64,000 nucleotides of DNA from Formosa sp030427735. Its GTDB lineage: Bacteria; Bacteroidota; Bacteroidia; Flavobacteriales; Flavobacteriaceae. The stretch spans positions 1,674,001 through 1,738,000 of the forward strand of contig NZ_CP195158.1 in NCBI RefSeq assembly GCF_051200825.1. Direction: 5' to 3'. Positions 50,260-57,288 of the stretch are shown here, piece by piece. The stretch's first letter is position 1; each line of letters starts with the position of its first letter. The notes under the pieces were generated by a model. The model saw nothing but the letters and a program-made list of their open reading frames with translations, was not told the DNA's origin and did not search any database. The position numbers and the translations under genes are program-made.

Positions 50260-50850
50260 CTAAACGTTTAGGACGTAATAATTTAAAAGTTTAATAATTT
50301 CGTCGTAACCAGCGCGCTTTAACCCCTGACTAATATTGCCTTGGGTGCTGTTGGTTATTTTAGCTAACTGTTTTTGGTTGTAATCTGGGTGTTTTAAAAC
50401 AAGCGCCATCAGGGTGGCCGTGGTTGGTGTCCAAGTGTTCATGGTTAGCAAACCTAACCCTAGCATGATGTTTATAATGGTATCAAAATTAGTGTTGTTG
50501 GATTGTATGGCTAAGGTATTCTTTTTAAGATTTTCGAAACATTCGCCAGAATGTACAAAGGCACTACCGTTAGATTGGGTAATGTGGTCGGCTTTATAAC
50601 TTTTGTTACCAATACCAATAGCTAAGCGTACATCTATATCTTTAAATTGTTTCATATGTGCTTTAATCATAAGCGCTGTTTTTAAGGCGTTTTTTTTATC
50701 AATTTCTAACTGAAAACTATCACCACGGTAAATCTCCCAATGCTCGGGTGTTTGCCCAAAATTGTTCAATATATTTTTAAGGCCGTCCAACCAAGTGTTA
50801 GGGGAGTGGTTTCTAGAATTTATTATATCGCCAGTTATAATGCTTGTCAT
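50260..50850 (-). CDS. SatD family protein
   Basis: I start at ATG 50850 (MTSIITGDIINSRN), the typical SatD opening; eight more codons are open upstream. The 196-residue protein has SIITGDIINSR, WEIYRGDSFQLEI near residue 45, VRLAIGIGNK and SGECFENLKK, then a C-terminal helix-turn-helix of MarR-like shape (LKHPDYNQKQLAKITNSTQGNISQGLKRAGYDEI) split by NSTQGNISQGLKRA. SatD was named in an acid-tolerance locus of Streptococcus; its biochemical role is unclear. The DUF3307 gene downstream overlaps its regulon. Confidence 0.82.
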   Translation of the reverse strand: MTSIITGDIINSRNHSPNTWLDGLKNILNNFGQTPEHWEIYRGDSFQLEIDKKNALKTALMIKAHMKQFKDIDVRLAIGIGNKSYKADHITQSNGSAFVHSGECFENLKKNTLAIQSNNTNFDTIINIMLGLGLLTMNTWTPTTATLMALVLKHPDYNQKQLAKITNSTQGNISQGLKRAGYDEIIKLLNYYVLNV

Positions 50851-51000
50851 AAGAATTGGTTTCGCTAATATCAAATATATTTGAATTCTTTTAATAATCC
50901 AAAATATAATTCTTAAAGCTAATATTTATGTTTATTAGTTATTTAGATAATATTTTTAAATATTAGTTTTTGAGATAATAATTATGATTAATTTTCTGTT

Positions 51001-51030
51001 TTGATTAACACCCGATAACAGATATATTTG
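51001..51030 (+). promoter_or_regulatory. Bacteroidota-type promoter of mscL
   Basis: TTG (51001-51003), 19 bp, TATATTTG (51023-51030), an exact match to TTG-N19-TAnnTTTG; mscL starts 18 bp on. Confidence 0.8.
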
Positions 51031-51047
51031 TTAGCAAAAACACATTT

Positions 51048-51494
51048 ATGAAACTAATAAAAGAATTTCAGGAGTTTGCTGTTAAGGGGAATATGATAGA
51101 TATGGCAGTAGGTATCATTATTGGGGCATCGTTTAATAAGGTTATCGATGTTTTGGTAAAGCAAGTGTTTATGCCGCCTTTATCATTATTGTCGGAAGGC
51201 ATTCATTTTCAAGATAAAGTGTGGGTGCTTCGAGATGAAATAAAAGATGCTAGCGGAGCTGTTATTACTGAAGCCGTAACCGTTGGTTATGGTGCTTTAA
51301 TAGAAGCGTTGTTAGATTTTTTAATTATTGGATTTACAGTGTTTTTAGTCGTGAAATTTATGAACAGATTGCGTAAAAAATCGCAAGATCCAAAGGATAA
51401 AACTGTAGAAACTCCTAAAGATATTCAGTTGCTTACCAATATAAACGAGTCCTTAAAAGTGCAAACCGAACTATTGAAACAGCAGACTAAATAA
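51048..51494 (+). CDS. mscL: Large-conductance mechanosensitive channel
   Basis: This is a 148-residue inner-membrane protein. The amphipathic start MKLIKEFQEFAVKGNMIDMAVGIIIGASFNKVIDVLV cut by the first membrane helix (MAVGIIIGASFNKV), a periplasmic loop (HFQDKVWVLRDEIKDASGAV), the second helix (GALIEALLDFLIIGFTVFLVVKFMNRL) and a charged C-terminal bundle match MscL. The channel opens under turgor to release solutes and protects against osmotic downshock. Confidence 0.95.
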   Translation: MKLIKEFQEFAVKGNMIDMAVGIIIGASFNKVIDVLVKQVFMPPLSLLSEGIHFQDKVWVLRDEIKDASGAVITEAVTVGYGALIEALLDFLIIGFTVFLVVKFMNRLRKKSQDPKDKTVETPKDIQLLTNINESLKVQTELLKQQTK

Positions 51495-51773
51495 TTGTAT
51501 AAAACGAAAAAACTACCAATAACATCAAGTGTTATCAGTAGCTTTCTTCCCAAAGGTCAATTAATAGCATCTTTATATTTTTTAATCTAAAAAGATTAAT
51601 TGTATGTAAAACCTGAGCCAAAAGTACGTGGAGATTGTTTTTAAAAAAATACCCAGAAATGGGTATATTAGGATTAACAGTAGTTTAATTGCATACCGTT
51701 TAATAATAAACATTCCTTAATTTTAGAAATAGCATTACTTAACTACAACCATTTAATTTTATACCTTTAACTC

Positions 51774-52376
51774 ATGAAAACATTTATAACATTAAGTCTT
51801 GTTTTTGTTTTGTTTAGTTGTAAGCAAAGCACAACCGAAAATACAGTTTTAGCGGCACATACAGAGTCAGGTACTCAGTATGCTAAACCAAACGAAAGAG
51901 AGACTATATACCAATTTAAAGTGTCAGATTTATACGGCAACGCTTTCGATTTTTCAACATTGAAAGGTAAAAAAATAATGATTGTAAATACTGCTAGCGA
52001 ATGTGGTTTAACCCCGCAGTACGAGCAATTACAAGAGTTGTATGATGCGTATAAAGATTCGGGATTTGTAATTATTGGATTTCCTGCTAATAATTTTGGC
52101 GGACAAGAGCCAGGAAGCAATACCCAAATTGCAGCATTTTGTAAATCTAATTACGGAGTTACATTTCCTATGATGGGAAAAATTTCGGTTAAAGGACAAG
52201 ATATGCATCAAGTGTATCAGTTCTTAACTCAAAAAAGTAAAAATGGCTTAGAAGATTCGGAGGTACAATGGAATTTTCAAAAATATCTAATAGACGAATC
52301 AGGCTATTTAGTGCGTGTAGTATCTCCAAAAACATTACCTACAGATCAATCAATAATTTCTTGGATTAAAAGTTAA
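51774..52376 (+). CDS. Glutathione peroxidase family lipoprotein
   Basis: This is a 200-residue protein. An SPII signal precedes Cys16 (LVFVLFSC). The thiol-peroxidase fold has MIVNTASECGLTPQYEQLQEL with the catalytic Cys in ASECG near residue 70, GFPANNFGGQEPGSN and the WNFQKYLID Trp/Asn region. It reduces peroxides. As this organism also carries bshB1, the thiol donor may be bacillithiol or thioredoxin rather than glutathione. The gene is 4 bp upstream of the trans-sulfuration enzyme gene. Confidence 0.88.
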   Translation: MKTFITLSLVFVLFSCKQSTTENTVLAAHTESGTQYAKPNERETIYQFKVSDLYGNAFDFSTLKGKKIMIVNTASECGLTPQYEQLQELYDAYKDSGFVIIGFPANNFGGQEPGSNTQIAAFCKSNYGVTFPMMGKISVKGQDMHQVYQFLTQKSKNGLEDSEVQWNFQKYLIDESGYLVRVVSPKTLPTDQSIISWIKS

Positions 52377-52380
52377 AACC

Positions 52381-53553
52381 ATGACAAAAAAATTAGGCAT
52401 ACAAACCATTTGTACACATGTTGGCGAAATAAAAGACGAGCAATTTAAAGGTGCTGTTTCCCCTATTTATATGGCAACATCGTATCAATTTGATGACGTT
52501 GATGTAAAACGTTACCCAAGGTATTTTAATACTCCAAACCAAGAAAGTGTCGCTAAAAAAATAGCCGCATTAGAACATGCTGAGGTTGGAATGATTTTCG
52601 GATCTGGAATGGCAGCTATTAGCACAACATTACTTGCATTCTTAAAAACAGGCGATCACATTATTGTGCAAAACACATTGTACGGCGGTACCAGTAATTT
52701 TATTAGAGAAGAATTTCCTAAATATGGTATAGAGTTTACATTTACTAATGGTTATGAAGTGGCTGATTTCGAAAAAGAAATTAAAGAAAACACCAAAGTG
52801 ATTTATATCGAAACTCCTTCAAATCCATTACTAACCATAACCGATTTAAAAGGTATTGCCAAACTGGCAAAAGATAACAATATACTCTCTATAATCGATA
52901 ATACGTTTGCTAGTCCTGTAAATCAAAATCCTATAGATTTCGGGATAGATATAGTGCTGCATTCTGCAACAAAATATTTAGGTGGCCATAGCGATATTTT
53001 AGCTGGCGCTGTAGCTTGTTCCGAAGTGCATATGAAAGCCATTTGGAATGTAGCTAAAAATTTGGGAGGTAGCTTGAGCGATTTTACGGTGTGGATGCTT
53101 GAACGCAGTATAAAAACCTTGGTGTTACGTGTAAAAGCACAAAACAGAAATGCTAAAAAAATGGCGAAATACTTATCTGCTCATGCCGATATAAAGCAGG
53201 TGTTTTATCCTGGGTTGAAAAATCATCCGCAATACGCTTTGGCTAAATCGCAAATGAAAGGTTTCGGGGGCATGTTATCTTTCGAGTTACAAGAAGGAAT
53301 AGGTGCTTTAGCATTTCAAAAAGCCTTACAATTAATTAAACCTTCTATGAGTTTAGCAGGGGTAGAGAGCACCATGTTGTCTCCAGCATTAACATCGCAT
53401 GCCCTATTAAGTCAAGAAGAGCGAGATAGTATAGGGGTAACCGATGGGTTAATTCGATTTTCTGTGGGTATCGAAAACAAAGAAGACCTTATAGCCGATA
53501 TAGAACAAGCTATAGCAAAGGTGAAAGGTAAGATTACAAAAGTGACTGTTTAA
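52381..53553 (+). CDS. Cys/Met metabolism PLP enzyme (cystathionine gamma-synthase/lyase or methionine gamma-lyase type)
   Basis: This is a 390-residue protein with the full trans-sulfuration pattern: YMATSYQFDDVDVKRYPRYFNTPNQ split by RYFNTPNQ, LEHAEVGMIFGSGMAAIST, QNTLYGGTSNFI, ETPSNPLLTITDL, the PLP lysine in LHSATKYLGGHSDILAGAV near residue 200 and SVGIENKEDLIADI at the end. It forms or breaks C-S bonds in cysteine/methionine metabolism. Which of the related reactions it does cannot be told from the sequence. It sits in a thiol-related set (GPx, this gene, bshB1). Confidence 0.9.
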   Translation: MTKKLGIQTICTHVGEIKDEQFKGAVSPIYMATSYQFDDVDVKRYPRYFNTPNQESVAKKIAALEHAEVGMIFGSGMAAISTTLLAFLKTGDHIIVQNTLYGGTSNFIREEFPKYGIEFTFTNGYEVADFEKEIKENTKVIYIETPSNPLLTITDLKGIAKLAKDNNILSIIDNTFASPVNQNPIDFGIDIVLHSATKYLGGHSDILAGAVACSEVHMKAIWNVAKNLGGSLSDFTVWMLERSIKTLVLRVKAQNRNAKKMAKYLSAHADIKQVFYPGLKNHPQYALAKSQMKGFGGMLSFELQEGIGALAFQKALQLIKPSMSLAGVESTMLSPALTSHALLSQEERDSIGVTDGLIRFSVGIENKEDLIADIEQAIAKVKGKITKVTV

Positions 53554-53617
53554 TATTAGCGAGCAGAAACATGATAAAGCGAGTTTAATCTCGTTAAAAA
53601 ATTATAAATTTAAATAC

Positions 53618-54334
53618 ATGAAATTAGATATATTGGCCGTAGGAGCACATCCAGACGATGTAGAGTTGGGTTGTGGTGCTACAATAGCCAAAGCAGTGGC
53701 CGAAGGTAAACGTGTAGGAATTTTAGATTTAACCCGAGGCGAATTAGGAACACGTGGTACGGCTGAAACAAGAGACGAAGAAGCGAAACACGCTGCAAAA
53801 ATATTAGGGGTATCTGTACGTGAGAATTTAGGGTTCAAAGATGCTTTTTTTGTAAACGACAAAGCACATCAGTTAGAAATTATTAAAATAATTAGAAAGT
53901 ATCAGCCCGATATTGTTTTATGCAATGCCATAGATGATCGCCATATAGACCATGGTAAAGGAAGTAAATTAGTGAGCGATGCTTGCTTTTTAAGTGGCTT
54001 GTTAAAAGTTGAAACTGAGTTAAATGGTGAATCACAAAAACATTGGCGACCTACTCATGTTTATCATTATATTCAATGGAAATCTATTGAGCCCGATTTT
54101 GTAGTAGATGTAACTGGGTATATTGGGGTGAAAGAAAAAGCAGTTTATGCGTATAAAACACAATTCTTCGATCCTGAAAGTAAAGAGCCAGAAACGCCAA
54201 TTTCTAGTAAAAACTTTACAGATAGTATAAATTATAGAGCAAGAGATTTAGGGCGCATAATAGGAGTGGAATTTGCAGAAGGCTTTACCTCAGAGCGTTA
54301 TGTGGCCGTCGAAAATATATTTGATTTAAAATAA
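53618..54334 (+). CDS. bshB1: Bacillithiol biosynthesis deacetylase BshB1
   Basis: This is a 238-residue protein of the LmbE/PIG-L metal-dependent deacetylase family. The metal site is in DILAVGAHPDDVELGCGATIAK near residues 3-24 (H-P-D-D), with LTRGELGTRGTAETRDEEAKHAAKILGV, DIVLCNAIDDRHIDHGKGSKL (H-x-D-H) and HVYHYIQW. It removes the acetyl group from GlcNAc-malate in bacillithiol synthesis. Bacillithiol is the low-molecular-weight thiol of Bacteroidota. Confidence 0.92.
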   Translation: MKLDILAVGAHPDDVELGCGATIAKAVAEGKRVGILDLTRGELGTRGTAETRDEEAKHAAKILGVSVRENLGFKDAFFVNDKAHQLEIIKIIRKYQPDIVLCNAIDDRHIDHGKGSKLVSDACFLSGLLKVETELNGESQKHWRPTHVYHYIQWKSIEPDFVVDVTGYIGVKEKAVYAYKTQFFDPESKEPETPISSKNFTDSINYRARDLGRIIGVEFAEGFTSERYVAVENIFDLK

Positions 54335-54353
54335 AAAAAACGTAAAAAAACGT

Positions 54354-54383
54354 TTGGAATATAGATAAAATCGTTTAAATTTG
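54354..54383 (+). promoter_or_regulatory. Bacteroidota-type promoter of tRNA-His
   Basis: TTG (54354-54356), 19 bp, TAAATTTG (54376-54383), an exact match to TTG-N19-TAnnTTTG; the tRNA starts 25 bp on. Confidence 0.8.
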
Positions 54384-54408
54384 CACTCGCATTACAAAAA
54401 TGCAACAT

Positions 54409-54483
54409 GGTGGTTGTAGCTCAGTTGGTTAGAGCGCCTGATTGTGGTTCAGGAGGTCGTCGGTTCGAGACCGATCTTCCACC
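54409..54483 (+). tRNA. tRNA-His (anticodon GTG)
   Basis: The cloverleaf has a D-loop (AGCTCAGTTGGTTAGAGC), an anticodon stem CCTGA/TCAGG with loop TTGTGGT and a T-loop TTCGAGA. A G at -1 (54409), as needed for tRNA-His, faces C73. In the acceptor stem, as I fold it, positions 5-68 and 6-67 would be U-U mismatches. CCA is not encoded. Confidence 0.92.
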
Positions 54484-54492
54484 CAAAAGTAC

Positions 54493-54527
54493 AAAGCCTT
54501 TCAAATATATTTTGAAAGGCTTTTTTT
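54493..54527 (+). terminator. Intrinsic terminator after tRNA-His
   Basis: AAAGCCTTTCAAA and TTTGAAAGGCTTT form a strong stem followed by a T-tract. Confidence 0.88.
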
Positions 54528-54597
54528 GTACCTGTAATTAATGGGGTATTTATAAATATTATTACTTTACATTCGCTTGCTTTCGATTAGTTGATTT

Positions 54598-54635
54598 ACA
54601 CATTAATGTGTAATTATTTCACACTCCACTGTGAA
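54598..54635. promoter_or_regulatory. Two palindromes, possible activator binding sites
   Basis: ACACATTAATGTGT (54598-54611) is a perfect 14-bp palindrome and TTCACA-CTCCAC-TGTGAA (54618-54635) is a perfect inverted repeat. They lie about 160-190 bp before the small secreted paralogues, the distance of upstream activator sites for a sigma-54 response regulator such as that encoded at 55930. Confidence 0.5.
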
Positions 54636-54735
54636 TTTTCACACTTTTACTCAGTTTCTTTATTTTTAATAATCAGTCATCGATGTTGTTAATTGCTTGA
54701 TTTTAAGTTTGTTGATGTTTGTCTCGTTATTATTT

Positions 54736-54766
54736 ATAGTATTGGCATGCTATTTTCAATACTATA
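54736..54766 (+). promoter_or_regulatory. Inverted repeat with weak sigma-54-like sequence
   Basis: ATAGTATTG and CAATACTAT are a perfect 9-bp inverted repeat. Between them TTGGCATG, then TTTTCA resembles a -24/-12 element (GG then TC instead of GC), so the match is imperfect. Confidence 0.4.
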
Positions 54767-54791
54767 AGCAAGAACAATAATTACATACAAC

Positions 54792-55094
54792 ATGAAAAAT
54801 ATAGTTTTAGCATCAGCATTAGTTTTGGGTGGAGCGACAGGATTTGCAACAACACCACAAACCTTATTTTTTCACGATGGTATTATGGATGAAATTTTTC
54901 AAGAAGAATTTACCGAAATACAAACTAACACATTACCTAATAATATTACAGAAGCAGTAAATAAACACTTTACTGGAGCGTCTATCCAGAAGGCTTATGT
55001 AAACGAGTTAAAAGAGTATAAGCTTGAGCTTCATTTAGAGGGGGCTTTTAAAACCGTTTATGCTGACAAGAATGGTAACTGGATCGATAAATAA
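54792..55094 (+). CDS. Small secreted PepSY-like protein, paralogue 1
   Basis: This is a 100-residue protein with a signal peptide (VLASALVLGGATGFAT). The mature part resembles a PepSY-like or PF11396-type module: FTEIQTNTLPNNITEAVNKHF, ASIQKAYVNELKEYKLELHLEG, FKTVYADKNGNWI. It shows about half identity to the next two genes. A role in the envelope is likely, but no activity is known. Confidence 0.8.
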   Translation: MKNIVLASALVLGGATGFATTPQTLFFHDGIMDEIFQEEFTEIQTNTLPNNITEAVNKHFTGASIQKAYVNELKEYKLELHLEGAFKTVYADKNGNWIDK

Positions 55095-55152
55095 CAATAA
55101 ACCAATTAACCATTATTATAATTATTTAATAATTCAAAAAAAGAAAAAAATC

Positions 55153-55449
55153 ATGAAAACATTAATTTTAGCATCAGCTTTGGCATTAGGTAGTTTTTCT
55201 ATGTATGCCGCGACACCGGTAATAACAGATAATAACTACTGCATTGAAGCGGTACAGGATAATTTTAAAGAAATTTCTACAAGCGATTTACCAGCAGCAG
55301 TAACCGAAGCTGTGAATACAGATTTTTCTGGAGCTACCATTGCAAAGGCTTATGTGAACGAAGCGAGCGAATATAAGCTTATTCTTAGTGTAGATGGCGA
55401 TTCAAAAACGGTATACGCCAATGCTACCGGAGAATGGATTAAAAAATAG
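55153..55449 (+). CDS. Small secreted PepSY-like protein, paralogue 2
   Basis: I start at ATG 55153 (MKTLILASALALGSFSMYAA), the signal peptide start shared by the paralogues; a longer frame begins at 55060. The 98-residue product has the same layout as its neighbours: FKEISTSDLPAAVTEAVNTDF, ATIAKAYVNEASEYKLILSVDG, SKTVYANATGEWIKK. Confidence 0.8.
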   Translation: MKTLILASALALGSFSMYAATPVITDNNYCIEAVQDNFKEISTSDLPAAVTEAVNTDFSGATIAKAYVNEASEYKLILSVDGDSKTVYANATGEWIKK

Positions 55450-55513
55450 AAACGTAACGAGTAACCAGTTTAAACAAAATTTAGAGTCATTAATTTAAAA
55501 AAAGAAAAAAATC

Positions 55514-55810
55514 ATGAAAAAGTTAGTAATAGCATCAGCATTAGTTTTAGGAAGTGTGTCTGTATTTTCTGCAGCACCTTATATAATAAACCATCAGCAG
55601 CAACATGTAGTTGTTCAAGATGAATATAAAGAGATTGCGGTAACAGAAGTGCCACGGGCCGTAACCGATGCTGTGAGTCAGAATTTCCCAAGCGGAACTA
55701 TTTCTAAAGCATACAAAAACGATGCAAACGAATATAAATTGAAAATTGATACCGATGGTAATTCAAAAACAATTTATGCGAATGAAGAAGGGAAAATTTT
55801 GATGAAATAG
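55514..55810 (+). CDS. Small secreted PepSY-like protein, paralogue 3
   Basis: This is a 98-residue protein with signal peptide MKKLVIASALVLGSVSVFSA and the same repeated pattern (YKEIAVTEVPRAVTDAVSQNF, GTISKAYKNDANEYKLKIDTDG, SKTIYANEEGKILMK). Each of the three genes is preceded by a similar AAAGAAAAAAATC leader. The third is followed by a strong terminator, so the three form one unit. Confidence 0.8.
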   Translation: MKKLVIASALVLGSVSVFSAAPYIINHQQQHVVVQDEYKEIAVTEVPRAVTDAVSQNFPSGTISKAYKNDANEYKLKIDTDGNSKTIYANEEGKILMK

Positions 55811-55841
55811 AACGTATCCATTATTTCATATCATATCCAGT

Positions 55842-55877
55842 AAAAAGAGGGGGTTTATTTTAAACCCCCTCTTTTTT
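55842..55877 (+). terminator. Intrinsic terminator after the three paralogues
   Basis: AAAGAGGGGGTTTA and TAAACCCCCTCTTT form a GC-rich stem followed by a T-tract. Confidence 0.88.
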
Positions 55878-55929
55878 TACGTAATTTTACAGTAAAATAT
55901 ATAATTAGTTATAGTCTTATTAAGTATAA

Positions 55930-57288
55930 ATGAAATCGATCCTTTTAATAGAAGATGATGTAGCGTTTTCTAACATGTTAAAACGTTTTTTAGAAAAGCA
56001 TAAATACGATGTTACTTTAACTTATGGTTTTGAAGACGCCAAGACTTTAATTAATAAAAACGACTACGACTTAATTTTTACTGATTTGCGTTTACCAGAT
56101 GGCGATGGTCTAGAACTGTTGCGCATGGTAAAACAGAAAAACGAAAGTACACCAGTGGTTTTAATGACCAGCTATGCCGAAGTGTCTACAGCTGTTACAG
56201 CCATGAAACAAGGGGCTATAGATTATATTTCTAAGCCTTTTAACCAAGACGAAGTCTTGCATGTTATACAAAATGCACTGCACACTACTCCAAAATCAAA
56301 AAGTGCTAAAAAGAACGAAACAGTTAAAACGCAAACAGAACAATCTTCAGATTTTGTAAGCGGTATAAGCGATGCTTCAAAAAAAATTAACGAATATATA
56401 CAGTTGGTCGGGCCAACAGATATGTCGGTTTTAATTACAGGAGAAAGCGGAACCGGTAAAGAAGTTGTCGCCAAAGCAATTCATCAAAATAGTTCTAGAA
56501 AAGACAAACCTTTTGTAGCTGTAGACTGTGGTGCCATACCAAAAGAGATCGCTTCGAGCGAATTTTTTGGTCATAAAAAGGGATCGTTTACTGGAGCCAT
56601 TAACGATAAAAAGGGTCATTTTGAATCGGCTAATAATGGCACGTTGTTTTTAGATGAAGTTGGAAATTTATCTTACGAGAATCAAGTTCAACTTTTAAGG
56701 GCATTGCAGGAACGCCGTATTAAACCCATAGGTAGTAGCCAGGAAATAGAGGTGGATATTCGGTTAATTACCGCCACAAATGAAGATTTATTACTCGCTG
56801 TAGAAAACGGGCAATTTCGAGAAGATCTGTATCATAGATTGAATGAGTTTACCATAAAAATTCCTGAGTTAAAGGAGCGAAAAGATGATATTATCCTGTT
56901 TGCTGATTACTTTTTAGAACGCGCTAATGCACAACTAAACAAATCGGTTATTGGTTTTTCTGACGAAGTACTTAAAGTGTTTCAAAATTATTCTTGGCCT
57001 GGAAATTTAAGGGAATTTGGTAATGTAGTTAAACGGGCTACTTTGTTAACGCAAGGCGACTTCATTCAAATACAGGCATTACCTGTAGAATTAACCAACG
57101 AAAGCCATACTAATAGTGCTGTAACGACTATGCCTTTAACTAGTTTGTCTACAAAAGATAATGAAAAACAGCTGATATTGAGGGCTTTGGAGCAAGCTAA
57201 TAATAATAAAACCCTAGCAGCTAAGCTGTTAAATGTTACTAGAAAAACCCTGTATAATAAAATAAAAGATTACGATATTAATTTATAA
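55930..57288 (+). CDS. NtrC-family (sigma-54-dependent) response regulator
   Basis: This is a 452-residue protein. The receiver domain has the acidic pair IEDD at 8-10, the phosphorylation Asp52 in IFTDLRLP and a Lys in YISKPFNQDE. The AAA+ domain has Walker A GESGTGKEVVAKAIH near residue 175, the sigma-54 contact loop GSFTGA, LFLDEVGNLS and RLITATNEDL. The Fis-type helix-turn-helix at the end is complete (KTLAAKLLNVTRKTLYNKIK). It should activate sigma-54 promoters; the three small secreted genes upstream are obvious candidates. The 3' end overlaps the convergent histidine kinase gene by 11 bp. Confidence 0.93.
   Translation: MKSILLIEDDVAFSNMLKRFLEKHKYDVTLTYGFEDAKTLINKNDYDLIFTDLRLPDGDGLELLRMVKQKNESTPVVLMTSYAEVSTAVTAMKQGAIDYISKPFNQDEVLHVIQNALHTTPKSKSAKKNETVKTQTEQSSDFVSGISDASKKINEYIQLVGPTDMSVLITGESGTGKEVVAKAIHQNSSRKDKPFVAVDCGAIPKEIASSEFFGHKKGSFTGAINDKKGHFESANNGTLFLDEVGNLSYENQVQLLRALQERRIKPIGSSQEIEVDIRLITATNEDLLLAVENGQFREDLYHRLNEFTIKIPELKERKDDIILFADYFLERANAQLNKSVIGFSDEVLKVFQNYSWPGNLREFGNVVKRATLLTQGDFIQIQALPVELTNESHTNSAVTTMPLTSLSTKDNEKQLILRALEQANNNKTLAAKLLNVTRKTLYNKIKDYDINL

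Larger units (their letters stand above)
54484..54791. other. Intergenic region with terminator, palindromes and a possible sigma-54 promoter
   Basis: This 308-bp region has no gene. It contains the tRNA terminator, two perfect palindromes at 54598 and 54618 and an inverted repeat around 54736-54766 just before three small secreted paralogues. Each is listed separately. Confidence 0.6.

Noticed and set aside
51513..51541. Terminator after mscL
   Set aside because: CTACCAATAACA and TGTTATCAGTAG pair with two mismatches and the following T-tract is weak, so I did not list it as a terminator.
54792..55810. Toxin-antitoxin or bacteriocin set
   Set aside because: All three genes have signal peptides and related PepSY-like bodies; no immunity gene or leader with a double-Gly motif is seen.
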